Origin: Streptomyces griseus
Lineage (GTDB): Bacteria > Actinomycetota > Actinomycetes > Streptomycetales > Streptomycetaceae
Assembly: GCF_001715295.1 (NCBI RefSeq)
Contig: NZ_MDKB01000002.1
Location: 1,323,522-1,387,521, forward strand
Direction: 5' to 3'
Length of the DNA: 64,000 nucleotides
The notes beneath the pieces were generated by a model that worked only from the letters and a program-made list of their open reading frames with translations, ran no database searches and had not been told where the DNA came from. This document shows, one piece after another, positions 15,739 through 23,800 of this stretch. The translations under genes and the position numbers were made by a program. How positions within the stretch are numbered: position 1 is the stretch's first letter; each line of letters opens with the position of its first letter.

Positions 15739-16507
15739 GTGACGCGGACCCCTCCTGGTCTGGTGTCCAGGGCCGCGCGGTGGCCCAGACAGCTTCGAAA
15801 CTCTGAGCGTAGTTGCCGAACCAACCCGCCGTGTCTGCTCTGCGGAGATGCAGGAGAGGGTTGGCGCTGGCCGGCTGGCCCCAGACGTGCGGGTTGACCA
15901 AGAGGTTGTTGTCGTAGCGGAACATGGAGGTATAGAGCGTGGTGTCGTGCAGTCTCACCTCGCAGCCTGCCTCGGAGAGTAAAGGCCGGTAATAGGTGAG
16001 GGAGGCGCGGATCTTGGCGGCGAGGGTGTCGCCGATGCCCTCCTCCCGGCCCCGGATGGCCGCTGCCTGGCCGCTCGAGTCGCCGAAGCAGAGCCGCACT
16101 CGCACCCCGTCCGACGCCCGCTCGGCGAGCATCTTCGCGACGTGGGGATTGGACTGGGCAAAGAAGGTGCCGGAGAACACGAGGACGCTGATCTGCTCCT
16201 GCGCGCCTTTGAGCAGCGACAGCCATGTGTCCCGTGGGACGCTCGCTCGGTTCTGGTAGGTCATGACAAGCTCCTGCTCTGACCCGGCGGCTTGCTGTAG
16301 GGCCGAGCGTTCCGGCGCCGGCCAGAGGAACAGTTCCTCCACCCGCAGGTGCCGGGCGACGCGGAAGCGGTGGCGGGCGTGGGGAACACGTCCGCCGAGC
16401 CATCGGCTCACCGTCTTGGGGTCTACCTCGCAGACTTCGGCGAGGGATTCGGGTGGGATGCCGCGCTGGGCCAGTACGGAGTGCAGTCGCTCGTTCACAG
16501 TCGCCAT
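15725..16507 (-). CDS. XRE-type regulator with C-terminal phospholipase-D-like domain
   Basis: 260 residues from ATG at 16507. Residues 1-60 hold a helix-turn-helix (SLAEVCEVDPKTVSRWLGGRVP). The remainder resembles the PLD-like ligand domain seen in other Streptomyces regulators (DTWLSLLKGAQEQISVLVFSG near 95, RVRLCFGDSSG, TTLYTSMFRYDNNLLVN); no HKD catalytic pair is present, so it probably senses a ligand. It overlaps the NUDIX gene and diverges from the HAD gene over an 88-bp gap containing three phased GGACGT repeats, its likely operator. Confidence 0.78.
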   Translation of the reverse strand: MATVNERLHSVLAQRGIPPESLAEVCEVDPKTVSRWLGGRVPHARHRFRVARHLRVEELFLWPAPERSALQQAAGSEQELVMTYQNRASVPRDTWLSLLKGAQEQISVLVFSGTFFAQSNPHVAKMLAERASDGVRVRLCFGDSSGQAAAIRGREEGIGDTLAAKIRASLTYYRPLLSEAGCEVRLHDTTLYTSMFRYDNNLLVNPHVWGQPASANPLLHLRRADTAGWFGNYAQSFEAVWATARPWTPDQEGSASHGQD

Positions 16508-16534
16508 ACAAGCTGAAGGGGCCGGGAGCGGCAA

Positions 16535-16563
16535 GGACGTTCCGGGACGTTCTGCGGGACGTC
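16535..16563. promoter_or_regulatory. Three phased GGACGT repeats between the XRE-PLD and HAD genes
   Basis: GGACGTTC (16535-16542), GGGACGTTC (16544-16552) and GGGACGTC (16556-16563) are in one orientation with GGACGT cores starting at 16535, 16545 and 16557, about one helical turn apart. The HAD start lies 32 bp downstream. The same core in inverse orientation recurs at 17280-17318. Confidence 0.65.
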
Positions 16564-16595
16564 GACGGCACGACCAGGGTGCTTACGCTGGGCGT

Positions 16596-17288
16596 ATGGA
16601 GCTCATCGTCCTGTGGGACATCGACCACACACTGATCGAGAATGCCGGGGTCAGCAAGGAGATCTACGCCGCTGCCTTCACAGCGCTGTCGGGGAGAGAG
16701 CCCATGGGACCGGCGCGGACGGAAGGCCGTACGGACCGCCTGATCATGCGCGACATGCTCCGCCGAAACGGTGTGGCCGAGCCGGACTGGACCTCTGTCG
16801 AGGAGGCTCTGACTGCCGCGGGGGAGGCGCGTCTGTCCGAGCTAGGGCGGCGCGGAACAGCCTTGCCGGGTGTGCGTGAAATCTTGAAGGAAGCCTCCGT
16901 ACGCGATGCCTGGGTGTCCTCGGTACTCACCGGCAATATCGCGGCCAACGCCCGAGTGAAGGTATCGGCCTTCGGCCTTGACTCCCTGCTCGATCTGCGA
17001 GTTGGCGCCTATGGTGCTGACGCCCTCCAGCGGCCGGACCTGGTTGCTGTCGCCCGTCAGCGTGCCCAACGGCTGCGAGGTGCGCAGGGCGACGTGCCCG
17101 TTGTGCTCGTTGGCGATACGCCCAGGGACGTCGAGGCCGCGATCGCCACGGGCTCCGAGATCATCGCGGTCGCCTCCGGCATCCACAGCACCGAGGAACT
17201 GGCCGCTGCCGGTGCTCAAAGGGTACTGCCCGACCTGACGGACACCGCTCATGTGCTCGGAATCCTGCAGGCATTTGCGGCGTCCTGA
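16596..17288 (+). CDS. HAD-superfamily hydrolase (phosphatase)
   Basis: 230 residues. DIDHTL (D8, D10) is HAD motif I, VLTGN supplies the motif II threonine, a lysine/arginine follows in the cap-core region, and VGDTPRDVEAA is motif IV. The alpha-helical cap is of the phosphoglycolate phosphatase or beta-phosphoglucomutase kind. TACGCT six bases before the ATG indicates a leaderless mRNA. It reads toward the radical SAM operon, whose control repeats overlap this gene's stop. Substrate not evident. Confidence 0.87.
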   Translation: MELIVLWDIDHTLIENAGVSKEIYAAAFTALSGREPMGPARTEGRTDRLIMRDMLRRNGVAEPDWTSVEEALTAAGEARLSELGRRGTALPGVREILKEASVRDAWVSSVLTGNIAANARVKVSAFGLDSLLDLRVGAYGADALQRPDLVAVARQRAQRLRGAQGDVPVVLVGDTPRDVEAAIATGSEIIAVASGIHSTEELAAAGAQRVLPDLTDTAHVLGILQAFAAS

Positions 17289-17318
17289 AAACGTCCCAGG
17301 ACGTCCTTGGAGCGTCCC
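17280..17318. promoter_or_regulatory. Phased ACGTCC repeats before the radical SAM operon
   Basis: CGTCC-type cores occur at 17281, 17291 (ACGTCCC), 17301 (ACGTCC, within GGACGTCC) and 17312 (GCGTCCC), spaced 10-11 bp. They are the reverse complement of the repeats at 16535-16563. Shared iterons suggest one regulator, most simply the XRE-PLD protein, controls both transcription units. Confidence 0.65.
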
Positions 17319-17395
17319 GATACGCGGTGACGAGGTCCGTACCTTTCCCGCCAATATCAGGTCTCCCACCAGACAAACGCCCGAAGGAGACCCTC

Positions 17396-18298
17396 GTGAT
17401 CAGTGAAATCACCGGCATCCGCAGGATCCGGATGCTGTACCTGCAGTTGCTCTACCGCTGCAACTTCGAATGCCTGCACTGCTTCCACGGCCAACGGCTC
17501 CAGCACGCCGACGCCTTCACCACGGACGAGGCGGTCAACCTCCTCACGCTGATGCGCGACGAGTACGGCACCGCGGCCGTCACCCTGCTGGGCGGCGAGC
17601 CGTTCGTCTACCGAGACCTCGCCCAGGTCGTCCGGTACGCCAAGCGGGACCTGGGCATGCAGGTCGAGATCTGCACCAACGGCTACCGGATCGAGCGCCG
17701 GCTGACCGAGATCGCTCCCGACCTGGACCTGCTCCGGGTATCGCTGGAGGGCATCGGCACGACCAACGACAAGATCCGCAAGTTCGGGAGCTACCGGAGC
17801 GCCCTGAGCGCCCTCGAAATCGCGCAGCAGCTCGGCGTCCGCGCCGGCGCGACCATGACAGTCACCTCACGCAACATCGACGAGGTCCTGCCGCTCGCCC
17901 GCACACTGCAGCACTACGGGGTGGAGCAGCTGAAACTCCACTGTCTCCGGCCGGTCGGCAACGCCGCAGCTCACCCCGAGCTCCTCGTCAACGACGCCAC
18001 GGCCTACACCCGTCTGCGGGAGCGTCTTGCCTCGGCCGAGCTGGGCATCGAGGTGATCCTCGACGAGGACCTGTCCGAGCTCGGTGCGCCGGACGTCTGC
18101 CTCCCCGCCGGGGGCCCTGTGGAGATCGAGCGGATCGAAGCTGACCCGCGCGGCGCGCTCACCATGTCCTGCAAAGCTGTCGGCAAGGACTCGCACGCCT
18201 TCTGGTACGACAAGCTCGCAGACCACATCGACCACCGGCCCTCCCCCACCGACGAGCTCACCCTCGCGGTACCGGACGTGGTGTACGCCCGTGCCTGA
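17396..18298 (+). CDS. Radical SAM enzyme
   Basis: 300 residues from GTG at 17396 with AAGGAG nearby. C22, C26 and C29 in YRCNFECLHCFHG form the CxxxCxxC cluster that binds a [4Fe-4S] and SAM; GGEPF is the SAM amino-group motif, and EICTNGYRI and LLRVSLEG continue the partial TIM barrel. One further cysteine (TMSCKAVGK) is near the C-terminus, too few for a full SPASM domain. The CNxxCxxCFH form of the cluster also occurs in viperins, and a nucleotide-kinase-like gene follows directly, but the rest is closer to MoaA/PqqE-like enzymes. Chemistry unknown. Confidence 0.85.
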   Translation: MISEITGIRRIRMLYLQLLYRCNFECLHCFHGQRLQHADAFTTDEAVNLLTLMRDEYGTAAVTLLGGEPFVYRDLAQVVRYAKRDLGMQVEICTNGYRIERRLTEIAPDLDLLRVSLEGIGTTNDKIRKFGSYRSALSALEIAQQLGVRAGATMTVTSRNIDEVLPLARTLQHYGVEQLKLHCLRPVGNAAAHPELLVNDATAYTRLRERLASAELGIEVILDEDLSELGAPDVCLPAGGPVEIERIEADPRGALTMSCKAVGKDSHAFWYDKLADHIDHRPSPTDELTLAVPDVVYARA

Positions 18299-18932
18299 CG
18301 GTCCGCTGTTCGAGAGCCTCGAAGGGCTCCGCGGCACCGGAAAGTCGACCATCGCTCCGATGCTCGCAGAGGCCCGCCGCGCCGTCCTGGTCCCGACCGT
18401 GCCTTTCTTCTACCAGCCTCTACGCCGCGAGGTGGACCGGCGTGGAAACACCGAGGCCCGGATGTGCTTCTACCTGTCCGCGCTGTTCACCGTGACCGAT
18501 GAGATCCGGCGCATCCTTGCCGAAGGCACCTCGGTGGTCGTGGAGAGCTACTTCGCCCGCTGCCTGGCCAACCACCAGGCACTCGGCTCCAGCCTCGGCG
18601 TCAGCCTCCCGCCCAGCCTGCCCCAGCCCGTGACGTACCAACTGACGTGCGGCAAAGGCGAGCGCGGTCGCCGGCTCACCGAGCGCATCAAGCCGGTCTC
18701 CCGCTGGGACGCCCTCGCGGAAGAGATGGCAGACCGCGTTTCCGACGCCTATTCCCAGTTCCCGATGCACCACGTGGACACCACACATCGGGACCCCGAC
18801 GAGGTCCTCCAGACGATCCTGTCCATCGACACGCAAGGAGCCCACCACCGTGCAAACGCAGAGCCTGTGGGAGCACACCCTCACGTTCTTCCCCCAGTTC
18901 CTCGCCGCACTGAAGGAGCGTGCCACTCCTAA
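18291..18932 (+). CDS. P-loop kinase, thymidylate kinase-like
   Basis: 213 residues from GTG at 18291, overlapping the radical SAM stop by 8 bp. ESLEGLRGTGKST holds the Walker A loop (GLRGTGKS, 12-19) in the position seen in dTMP kinases; VVVESYFAR fits the DR(Y/F)-like segment, and LTCGKGERGRRLTER resembles the lid. It may phosphorylate a nucleotide or an amino alcohol made by the radical SAM enzyme. Odd point: the frame runs 83 bp into the next gene. Homology-like sequence ends near LSIDTQG, so the last 25 or so residues may be an acquired tail after loss of the original stop. Confidence 0.75.
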   Translation: MPDGPLFESLEGLRGTGKSTIAPMLAEARRAVLVPTVPFFYQPLRREVDRRGNTEARMCFYLSALFTVTDEIRRILAEGTSVVVESYFARCLANHQALGSSLGVSLPPSLPQPVTYQLTCGKGERGRRLTERIKPVSRWDALAEEMADRVSDAYSQFPMHHVDTTHRDPDEVLQTILSIDTQGAHHRANAEPVGAHPHVLPPVPRRTEGACHS

Positions 18933-19497
18933 CGCCACGGTCATGGTCGTGGGGGCGAGCGACGGAAAGTTCGTCCTACCGCTTGCCGCCGCCGGCTATC
19001 AGGTAGTCGCGGTAGAGCACGACCCGCTCGCTCTGCATGGGGGCGAGGTCATCCTCCAGGGTGACAACCGGGCCAACGCGATGGGACTCCTCGACCGCCT
19101 CAAGCTCGAATCACTCCACGACCGCGTGCAGATCGTGGAGGAGGACTTCCTCCAATGGGAGCCTTCGGGCACGCCCTGCGATGCCATCTGGACGAGCTGC
19201 TCCTGGCATTACAGTGCCAACCATCATCGCCCGCTCGCAGATTTCGTCACCCGCATGCAGACCTCTGTCGCCCCGAGCGGCCTGTACGGCGCGGAGTTCA
19301 TGATGCCCATCACCCAGCGCCAGCACCTGATCGAGCACTACACGTCCCCCGAGAAGCTCAGGCGCCACTTCATCGGCGACTGGGACGTCCTGCTGACCCT
19401 GCGCACGAACGAGTTCACCGAGCGAGCCCACATCGGCCAGCTCCAGGACCACACCCACCGAATGGGCCTGCTCCTCGCGACCCGCACCCCCTCCTAG
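18850..19497 (+). CDS. Class I SAM-dependent methyltransferase
   Basis: 215 residues from GTG at 18850, with AAGGAG ten bases upstream. VMVVGASDGKFVLPLAAAGYQVVAVEHDP is motif I plus the acidic residue that binds the SAM ribose; RVQIVEEDFLQW is the adenine-contact region. The fold is complete but the sequence gives no acceptor. It is cotranscribed with the kinase and CYTH genes. The long overlap with the kinase frame is described there. Confidence 0.82.
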   Translation: MQTQSLWEHTLTFFPQFLAALKERATPNATVMVVGASDGKFVLPLAAAGYQVVAVEHDPLALHGGEVILQGDNRANAMGLLDRLKLESLHDRVQIVEEDFLQWEPSGTPCDAIWTSCSWHYSANHHRPLADFVTRMQTSVAPSGLYGAEFMMPITQRQHLIEHYTSPEKLRRHFIGDWDVLLTLRTNEFTERAHIGQLQDHTHRMGLLLATRTPS

Positions 19498-19513
19498 TAC
19501 GAAGGACAAACCC

Positions 19514-20101
19514 GTGAAGCACGAGTACGAGGCCAAGTTCCTCGCCATCGACGTCACCGGCCTCCAGACCAAGCTGACCGCCCTGGGCGCCACGCAAGCG
19601 TTCCCGCGCACCCTCCTGACCCGCAAGATCTTCGAGAACGACGCACTCGAAGGAGGCGCCTGGGTGCGACTGCGGGACGAGGGCACCCGATCGACGCTCA
19701 CGCTCAAGCAGGTCACCGACGCCACCACGATCAACGGCACCACCGAGATCGAGACCGAGGTCACCGACCTGCACGCCATGGCCGAGATCCTGCGCAGCCT
19801 CGGCATGCGCGAGGTCCGTTACCAGGAGAACTACCGCGAGGAATGGCGCCTCGGAGAGGTCGCCTTCGACTTCGACACCTGGCCGGACCTCCCCACCTTC
19901 GTCGAGATCGAGGGCCCCGACGAGGCATCGGTCCGCCAGGCAGCCGCCCTGCTCGAACTCGACTACGCCGAGGCACGATTCGGCAGCGTCGATGAGATCT
20001 ACAAGAGCGAGTCCGGCAGGGACATCCTGGCCGAACCCACTCTCCTCTTCTCCGACGCCGTCAAGCAGGCTTCGGCCAGGGCAGCTGTACCGAGCGAGTG
20101 A
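19514..20101 (+). CDS. CYTH-domain protein (CyaB/ThTPase superfamily)
   Basis: 195 residues from GTG at 19514. The signature ExExK is at residues 4-8 (EYEAK), followed by WVRLRDEG, TLTLKQ, EIETEV, NYREEWRL, FDFDTWP and FVEIEGP: the basic and acidic residues lining the tunnel that binds triphosphates. Members are class IV adenylyl cyclases, thiamine triphosphatases or inorganic triphosphatases; the layout is nearest CyaB-type archaeal/bacterial proteins. It lies 16 bp after the methyltransferase. A triphosphate substrate fits the kinase, HAD, NUDIX and HD company. Confidence 0.88.
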   Translation: MKHEYEAKFLAIDVTGLQTKLTALGATQAFPRTLLTRKIFENDALEGGAWVRLRDEGTRSTLTLKQVTDATTINGTTEIETEVTDLHAMAEILRSLGMREVRYQENYREEWRLGEVAFDFDTWPDLPTFVEIEGPDEASVRQAAALLELDYAEARFGSVDEIYKSESGRDILAEPTLLFSDAVKQASARAAVPSE

Positions 20102-20117
20102 CCTTGAGGACCGAGCT

Positions 20118-20489
20118 GTGTTTGTAGAACTGGCCATGACACCTCGGGTCGTACCCGGCATCGCAGAGTTCGCGCATGGCGGTCTGCCCGCCGCAGCAGA
20201 CACTGACGACGGCAACACGTGGACGGACGGCTTTTGCTGGCTCTACTGCGGCCAGCGATGGACGCGTGTTCTGTGGATCGGTCCGGTGAGTGTGGCCGGT
20301 GCCCAGGCGGCGATGTTCGCCTGTGGTCCGTGCATCCGCGCTTTGCAGGAGCAAGTCTGGCAATCCCTCCTCCTTCACGATGAACCGGCTCGTGCGGCCC
20401 CGGTGAGCACAGCTTCCGCGGCCGAGCGGCTCGGCGGACGCCGCGTCGGAAGGCATCGCGCACGGGGCGGCATGTTCAGTCGTGAGTGA
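20118..20489 (+). CDS. Small cysteine-containing protein of unknown function
   Basis: 123 residues from GTG at 20118, with GAGG upstream. TDGFCWLYCGQRWTRVLWIGPV is followed by MFACGPCIRALQEQVW; the CxxxC and CGPC pairs could bind zinc. Comparable small W/C-rich proteins are common in Streptomyces integrative elements, from memory. The last 45 residues are low complexity. It begins 16 bp after the CYTH stop and is the last gene before the right end of the island. Confidence 0.6.
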   Translation: MFVELAMTPRVVPGIAEFAHGGLPAAADTDDGNTWTDGFCWLYCGQRWTRVLWIGPVSVAGAQAAMFACGPCIRALQEQVWQSLLLHDEPARAAPVSTASAAERLGGRRVGRHRARGGMFSRE

Positions 20490-20573
20490 GGCGGAGGGTA
20501 AACCGAAAGACCGGACCGAGAGCAGGAAGAAGACCGGAGACCCGAAGCCCAGTAGGTAGGGCCCCTGAGCGAC

Positions 20574-20586
20574 TCCGCTCACGCAG
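20574..20586. repeat. Candidate integrase arm-type repeat, right end
   Basis: TCCGCTCACGCAG is an exact 13-bp match, in the same orientation, to 9003-9015 at the left end. Both copies lie about 90-120 bp inside the 44-bp tRNA repeats. Confidence 0.5.
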
Positions 20587-20635
20587 GACCTCCCGCCACG
20601 CTCCGGCATCCGGCACGCCAGCCCCCGAACAGCGG

Positions 20636-20672
20636 AAAACCCCAGGTCACGCACTATGTGACCTGGGGTTTT
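20636..20672. terminator. tRNA-Thr terminator hairpin
   Basis: AAAACCCCAGGTCAC (20636-20650) pairs perfectly with GTGACCTGGGGTTTT (20658-20672). It stands six bases beyond the tRNA 3' end and also closes the island's rightward operon. Confidence 0.85.
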
Positions 20673-20675
20673 CTC

Positions 20676-20719
20676 CGAGCCCCCTGTCGGATTCGAACCG
20701 ACGACCTACGCATTACAAG
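20676..20719 (-). repeat. Right att-type repeat within tRNA-Thr
   Basis: This 44-bp copy of the left repeat (8844-8887) is embedded in the intact tRNA gene, from the anticodon loop to just past the 3' end. The distance between equivalent bases is 11,832 bp, the size of the island. Confidence 0.92.
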
Positions 20720-20752
20720 TGCGTTGCTCTGGCCGGACTGAGCTAAGGAGGC
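20678..20752 (-). tRNA. tRNA-Thr (anticodon TGT)
   Basis: Reading the minus strand gives a 75-base cloverleaf. The acceptor stem is GCCTCCT/AGGGGGC with a T discriminator, the D-arm GCTC/GAGC, the anticodon stem ACGCA/TGCGT around CTTGTAA (anticodon TGT), and the T-arm GTCGG-TTCGAAT-CCGAC. CCA is not encoded, as is usual in Streptomyces. A TAGACT hexamer at 20763-20768 on the minus strand is a plausible -10 box. Its 3' half has served as an integration site without loss of function. Confidence 0.96.
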
Positions 20753-20928
20753 ATGCCGGAGCAGTCTAACCAACCCGGCGACCGGCAACAGCACCATATC
20801 CGGGTCCCAGGACTACTGACAGATCGGAGAACGCCAGGTAGCGTCACTGCAGGTTCACTCCAGTGGACCACCCACTCCCTTACTCGGATCGTCCGGCACG
20901 TTCCTGCCGGTGGAGGAGAAGAATCGCC

Positions 20929-22065
<1,137 letters not shown>

Positions 22066-22228
22066 CCGCCTGACCGCAAGACCGTCAGGACGTGATGTCA
22101 GGACGTCTCATCGCCTGACCGCCCGGAGGACCGCGCGACGGTGAGCGTCCGGCCGCCTCGCGGTCCGGTCGCCGCCGAGGCCGGCCGTCGGTCCGGTCGC
22201 ACGGCGTCGTACTCCACGTTCCGCCTCC

Positions 22229-22257
22229 GGCCCCGCGTCCCCCAGGGACGTGGGGCC
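22229..22257 (+). terminator. Hairpin downstream of msiK
   Basis: GGCCCCGCGTCCC (22229-22241) pairs with GGGACGTGGGGCC (22245-22257), a 13-bp stem with one mismatch and a 3-nt loop. It is 164 bp after the msiK stop; the rest of the 366-bp gap to 22432 shows direct repeats of TCAGGACGT near 22085-22105 and no gene. Confidence 0.6.
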
Positions 22258-22431
22258 GTTCGCGTGGCCGGGGGTGCCCGGGGGTTTCGCGCCGGAGGTG
22301 GTCCTATCCCCCGTCACAACGGCCGATTCGCCTGAGCGCGTCAACACGTGATTCGAAAGACGCCCTCGAACCATCCCCCGTAGGGGTGACGAAATGTCGC
22401 CATGTCATCACTGAACGCTACGCTCGCCTGC

Positions 22432-22845
22432 GTGACCCACACCGCGCGCCGAATCGGCCGAACCCTAGCTCTCGTACTGCCCGTCGTCATGGTCCTGTCC
22501 GGGACCCTCGCGGTCACCCGCGTGCAGTGGTCGGGGCAGGACACCGAGACCCAGCTGCTGACCGCTGCCTCCGAGACCGTGTCCACGCGCGCCAGGACGC
22601 GCGCACCGCAGGACGTCCTGCGCGACAAGCTCCTCCTGGAACTGCGCGAGAAGGACCCGGGTGTGGCGCTGACGCACCTCCAGCGCACCGTGGAGGCCCG
22701 GCCGTCGCTGGCGAAGCACTGCATGTCGATCGCGAAGGCCCTGGGCAGGGCGGCCGTCGACCAGTACGGCCCGACGCGTGCGCACCGCTTCTCCCGCCCG
22801 GTGTGCGACACGTCGTTCGCCTCCGGCGTCGCGCAGTTCAGCTGA
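22432..22845 (+). CDS. Small exported or membrane-anchored protein
   Basis: 137 residues. GTG at 22432 is preferred to ATG at 22402: TACGCT lies seven bases before it, the leaderless pattern, and the protein then starts MTHTARRIGRTLALVLPVVMVLSG, a clean N-terminal signal or anchor. The mature part is helical and charged (ARTRAPQDVLRDKLLLELREKDPG) with two cysteines near the end (AKHC, PVCDTSF). No named family recognised. The nucleotidyltransferase gene begins 36 bp later. Confidence 0.72.
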   Translation: MTHTARRIGRTLALVLPVVMVLSGTLAVTRVQWSGQDTETQLLTAASETVSTRARTRAPQDVLRDKLLLELREKDPGVALTHLQRTVEARPSLAKHCMSIAKALGRAAVDQYGPTRAHRFSRPVCDTSFASGVAQFS

Positions 22846-22881
22846 GCGGGGTGTGCGCGGGCACGGCATATCGTGCCTGGC

Positions 22882-23601
22882 ATGCATACGTTTCCGACGC
22901 AGGCCGTGATCCTGGCGGGTGGTCAGGGCTCGCGGCTGCGCCCGTACACCGATGACCGTCCCAAGCCGATGGTCGAGATCCCGGGCACCGGGACCCCGAT
23001 CATCGGCCATCAGCTTTCCTGGCTGGCCGCCGAGGGTGTCACCGACGCCGTGGTCTCGTGCGGCCATCTTGCCGATGTGCTGCAGGAGTGGCTGGCCTCG
23101 GCGGTACTTCCGTTGCGTGTCACGACCGTCGTGGAGACCGAGCCCCTGGGCCGGGGCGGCGGTCTGAAGCATGCCGCGGCACGTCTGCCCGACGCGGCGG
23201 CGCCGTGGTATGCGACCAACGGCGACATCTGGACCCGCTTCTCGCTGAGGGAGATGGCCTCGTTCCACGCCGAGCGGGACGCCCTCGCGACCCTGGCACT
23301 GGCCCGCCCGCGGATTCCGTGGGGCGCGGTCGAGACGGACGCGTTCGGGCACATCACCGACTTCATCGAGTCGCCTCCGTCCCCGTATCTGATCAACGCG
23401 GGGGTGTACGTCTTCGCGCCCGCCTTCACGGCCATGCTGCCGGACCGGGGTGACCACGAGCGGACGACGTTCCCCCGGCTGGCGCGGGAGCGCCGGCTGG
23501 CCGGGTACCCCCTGCCGCACGGGGCGTACTGGCGGGCGATCGACACGGCGAAGGACCTGACGGAGGCGGCGAAGGAACTGGGTTCCCGGCCGGGCGGCTG
23601 A
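22882..23601 (+). CDS. Nucleotidyltransferase (sugar-1-phosphate guanylyl/uridylyl-type)
   Basis: 239 residues. AVILAGGQGSRLRPYTDDRPKPM is the nucleotide-binding signature of sugar-phosphate nucleotidyltransferases; NGDIW and INAGVYVF supply the metal-binding and sugar-binding segments. No left-handed beta-helix follows, so it is the short, single-domain form seen in mannose-1-phosphate guanylyltransferase-like and N-acetylmuramate-1-phosphate uridylyltransferase-like enzymes. TATCGT seven bases before the ATG supports a leaderless start at 22882. The sugar is not identified. Confidence 0.87.
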   Translation: MHTFPTQAVILAGGQGSRLRPYTDDRPKPMVEIPGTGTPIIGHQLSWLAAEGVTDAVVSCGHLADVLQEWLASAVLPLRVTTVVETEPLGRGGGLKHAAARLPDAAAPWYATNGDIWTRFSLREMASFHAERDALATLALARPRIPWGAVETDAFGHITDFIESPPSPYLINAGVYVFAPAFTAMLPDRGDHERTTFPRLARERRLAGYPLPHGAYWRAIDTAKDLTEAAKELGSRPGG

Positions 23602-23676
23602 AGCCGCCGAGGCTGTTCCCCGCAGCCGCGAGCGGAAGGCCCTCCGAGGCAACCGGGCGGGCTGCGGGCGGATGCG

Positions 23677-23716
23677 CGCGAGGGCGGTCACCGGGTGTCC
23701 GGCGACCGCCCTCGCG
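23677..23716. terminator. Bidirectional terminator
   Basis: CGCGAGGGCGGTC (23677-23689) and GACCGCCCTCGCG (23704-23716) make a perfect 13-bp stem between the convergent nucleotidyltransferase and DoxX genes. Confidence 0.8.
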
Positions 23717-23800
23717 GTAGGAACGAGGCCTCCCCCGCCTTCGGGGCCCGCACGCGCTCGCGCGGTGCCGGCCCCCGCCCCGGCGGGGGAGGCCCGGGGA

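Noticed and set aside
8888..20677. Integrase gene inside the tRNA-Thr island
   Set aside because: I looked at every substantial frame in the island. None shows a tyrosine-recombinase R...HxxR...Y pattern or a serine-recombinase start.
20859..20873. DasR operator before msiK
   Set aside because: AGTGGACCACCCACT is one base short and imperfect against the usual 16-bp site; mentioned only as a weak possibility in the msiK entry.
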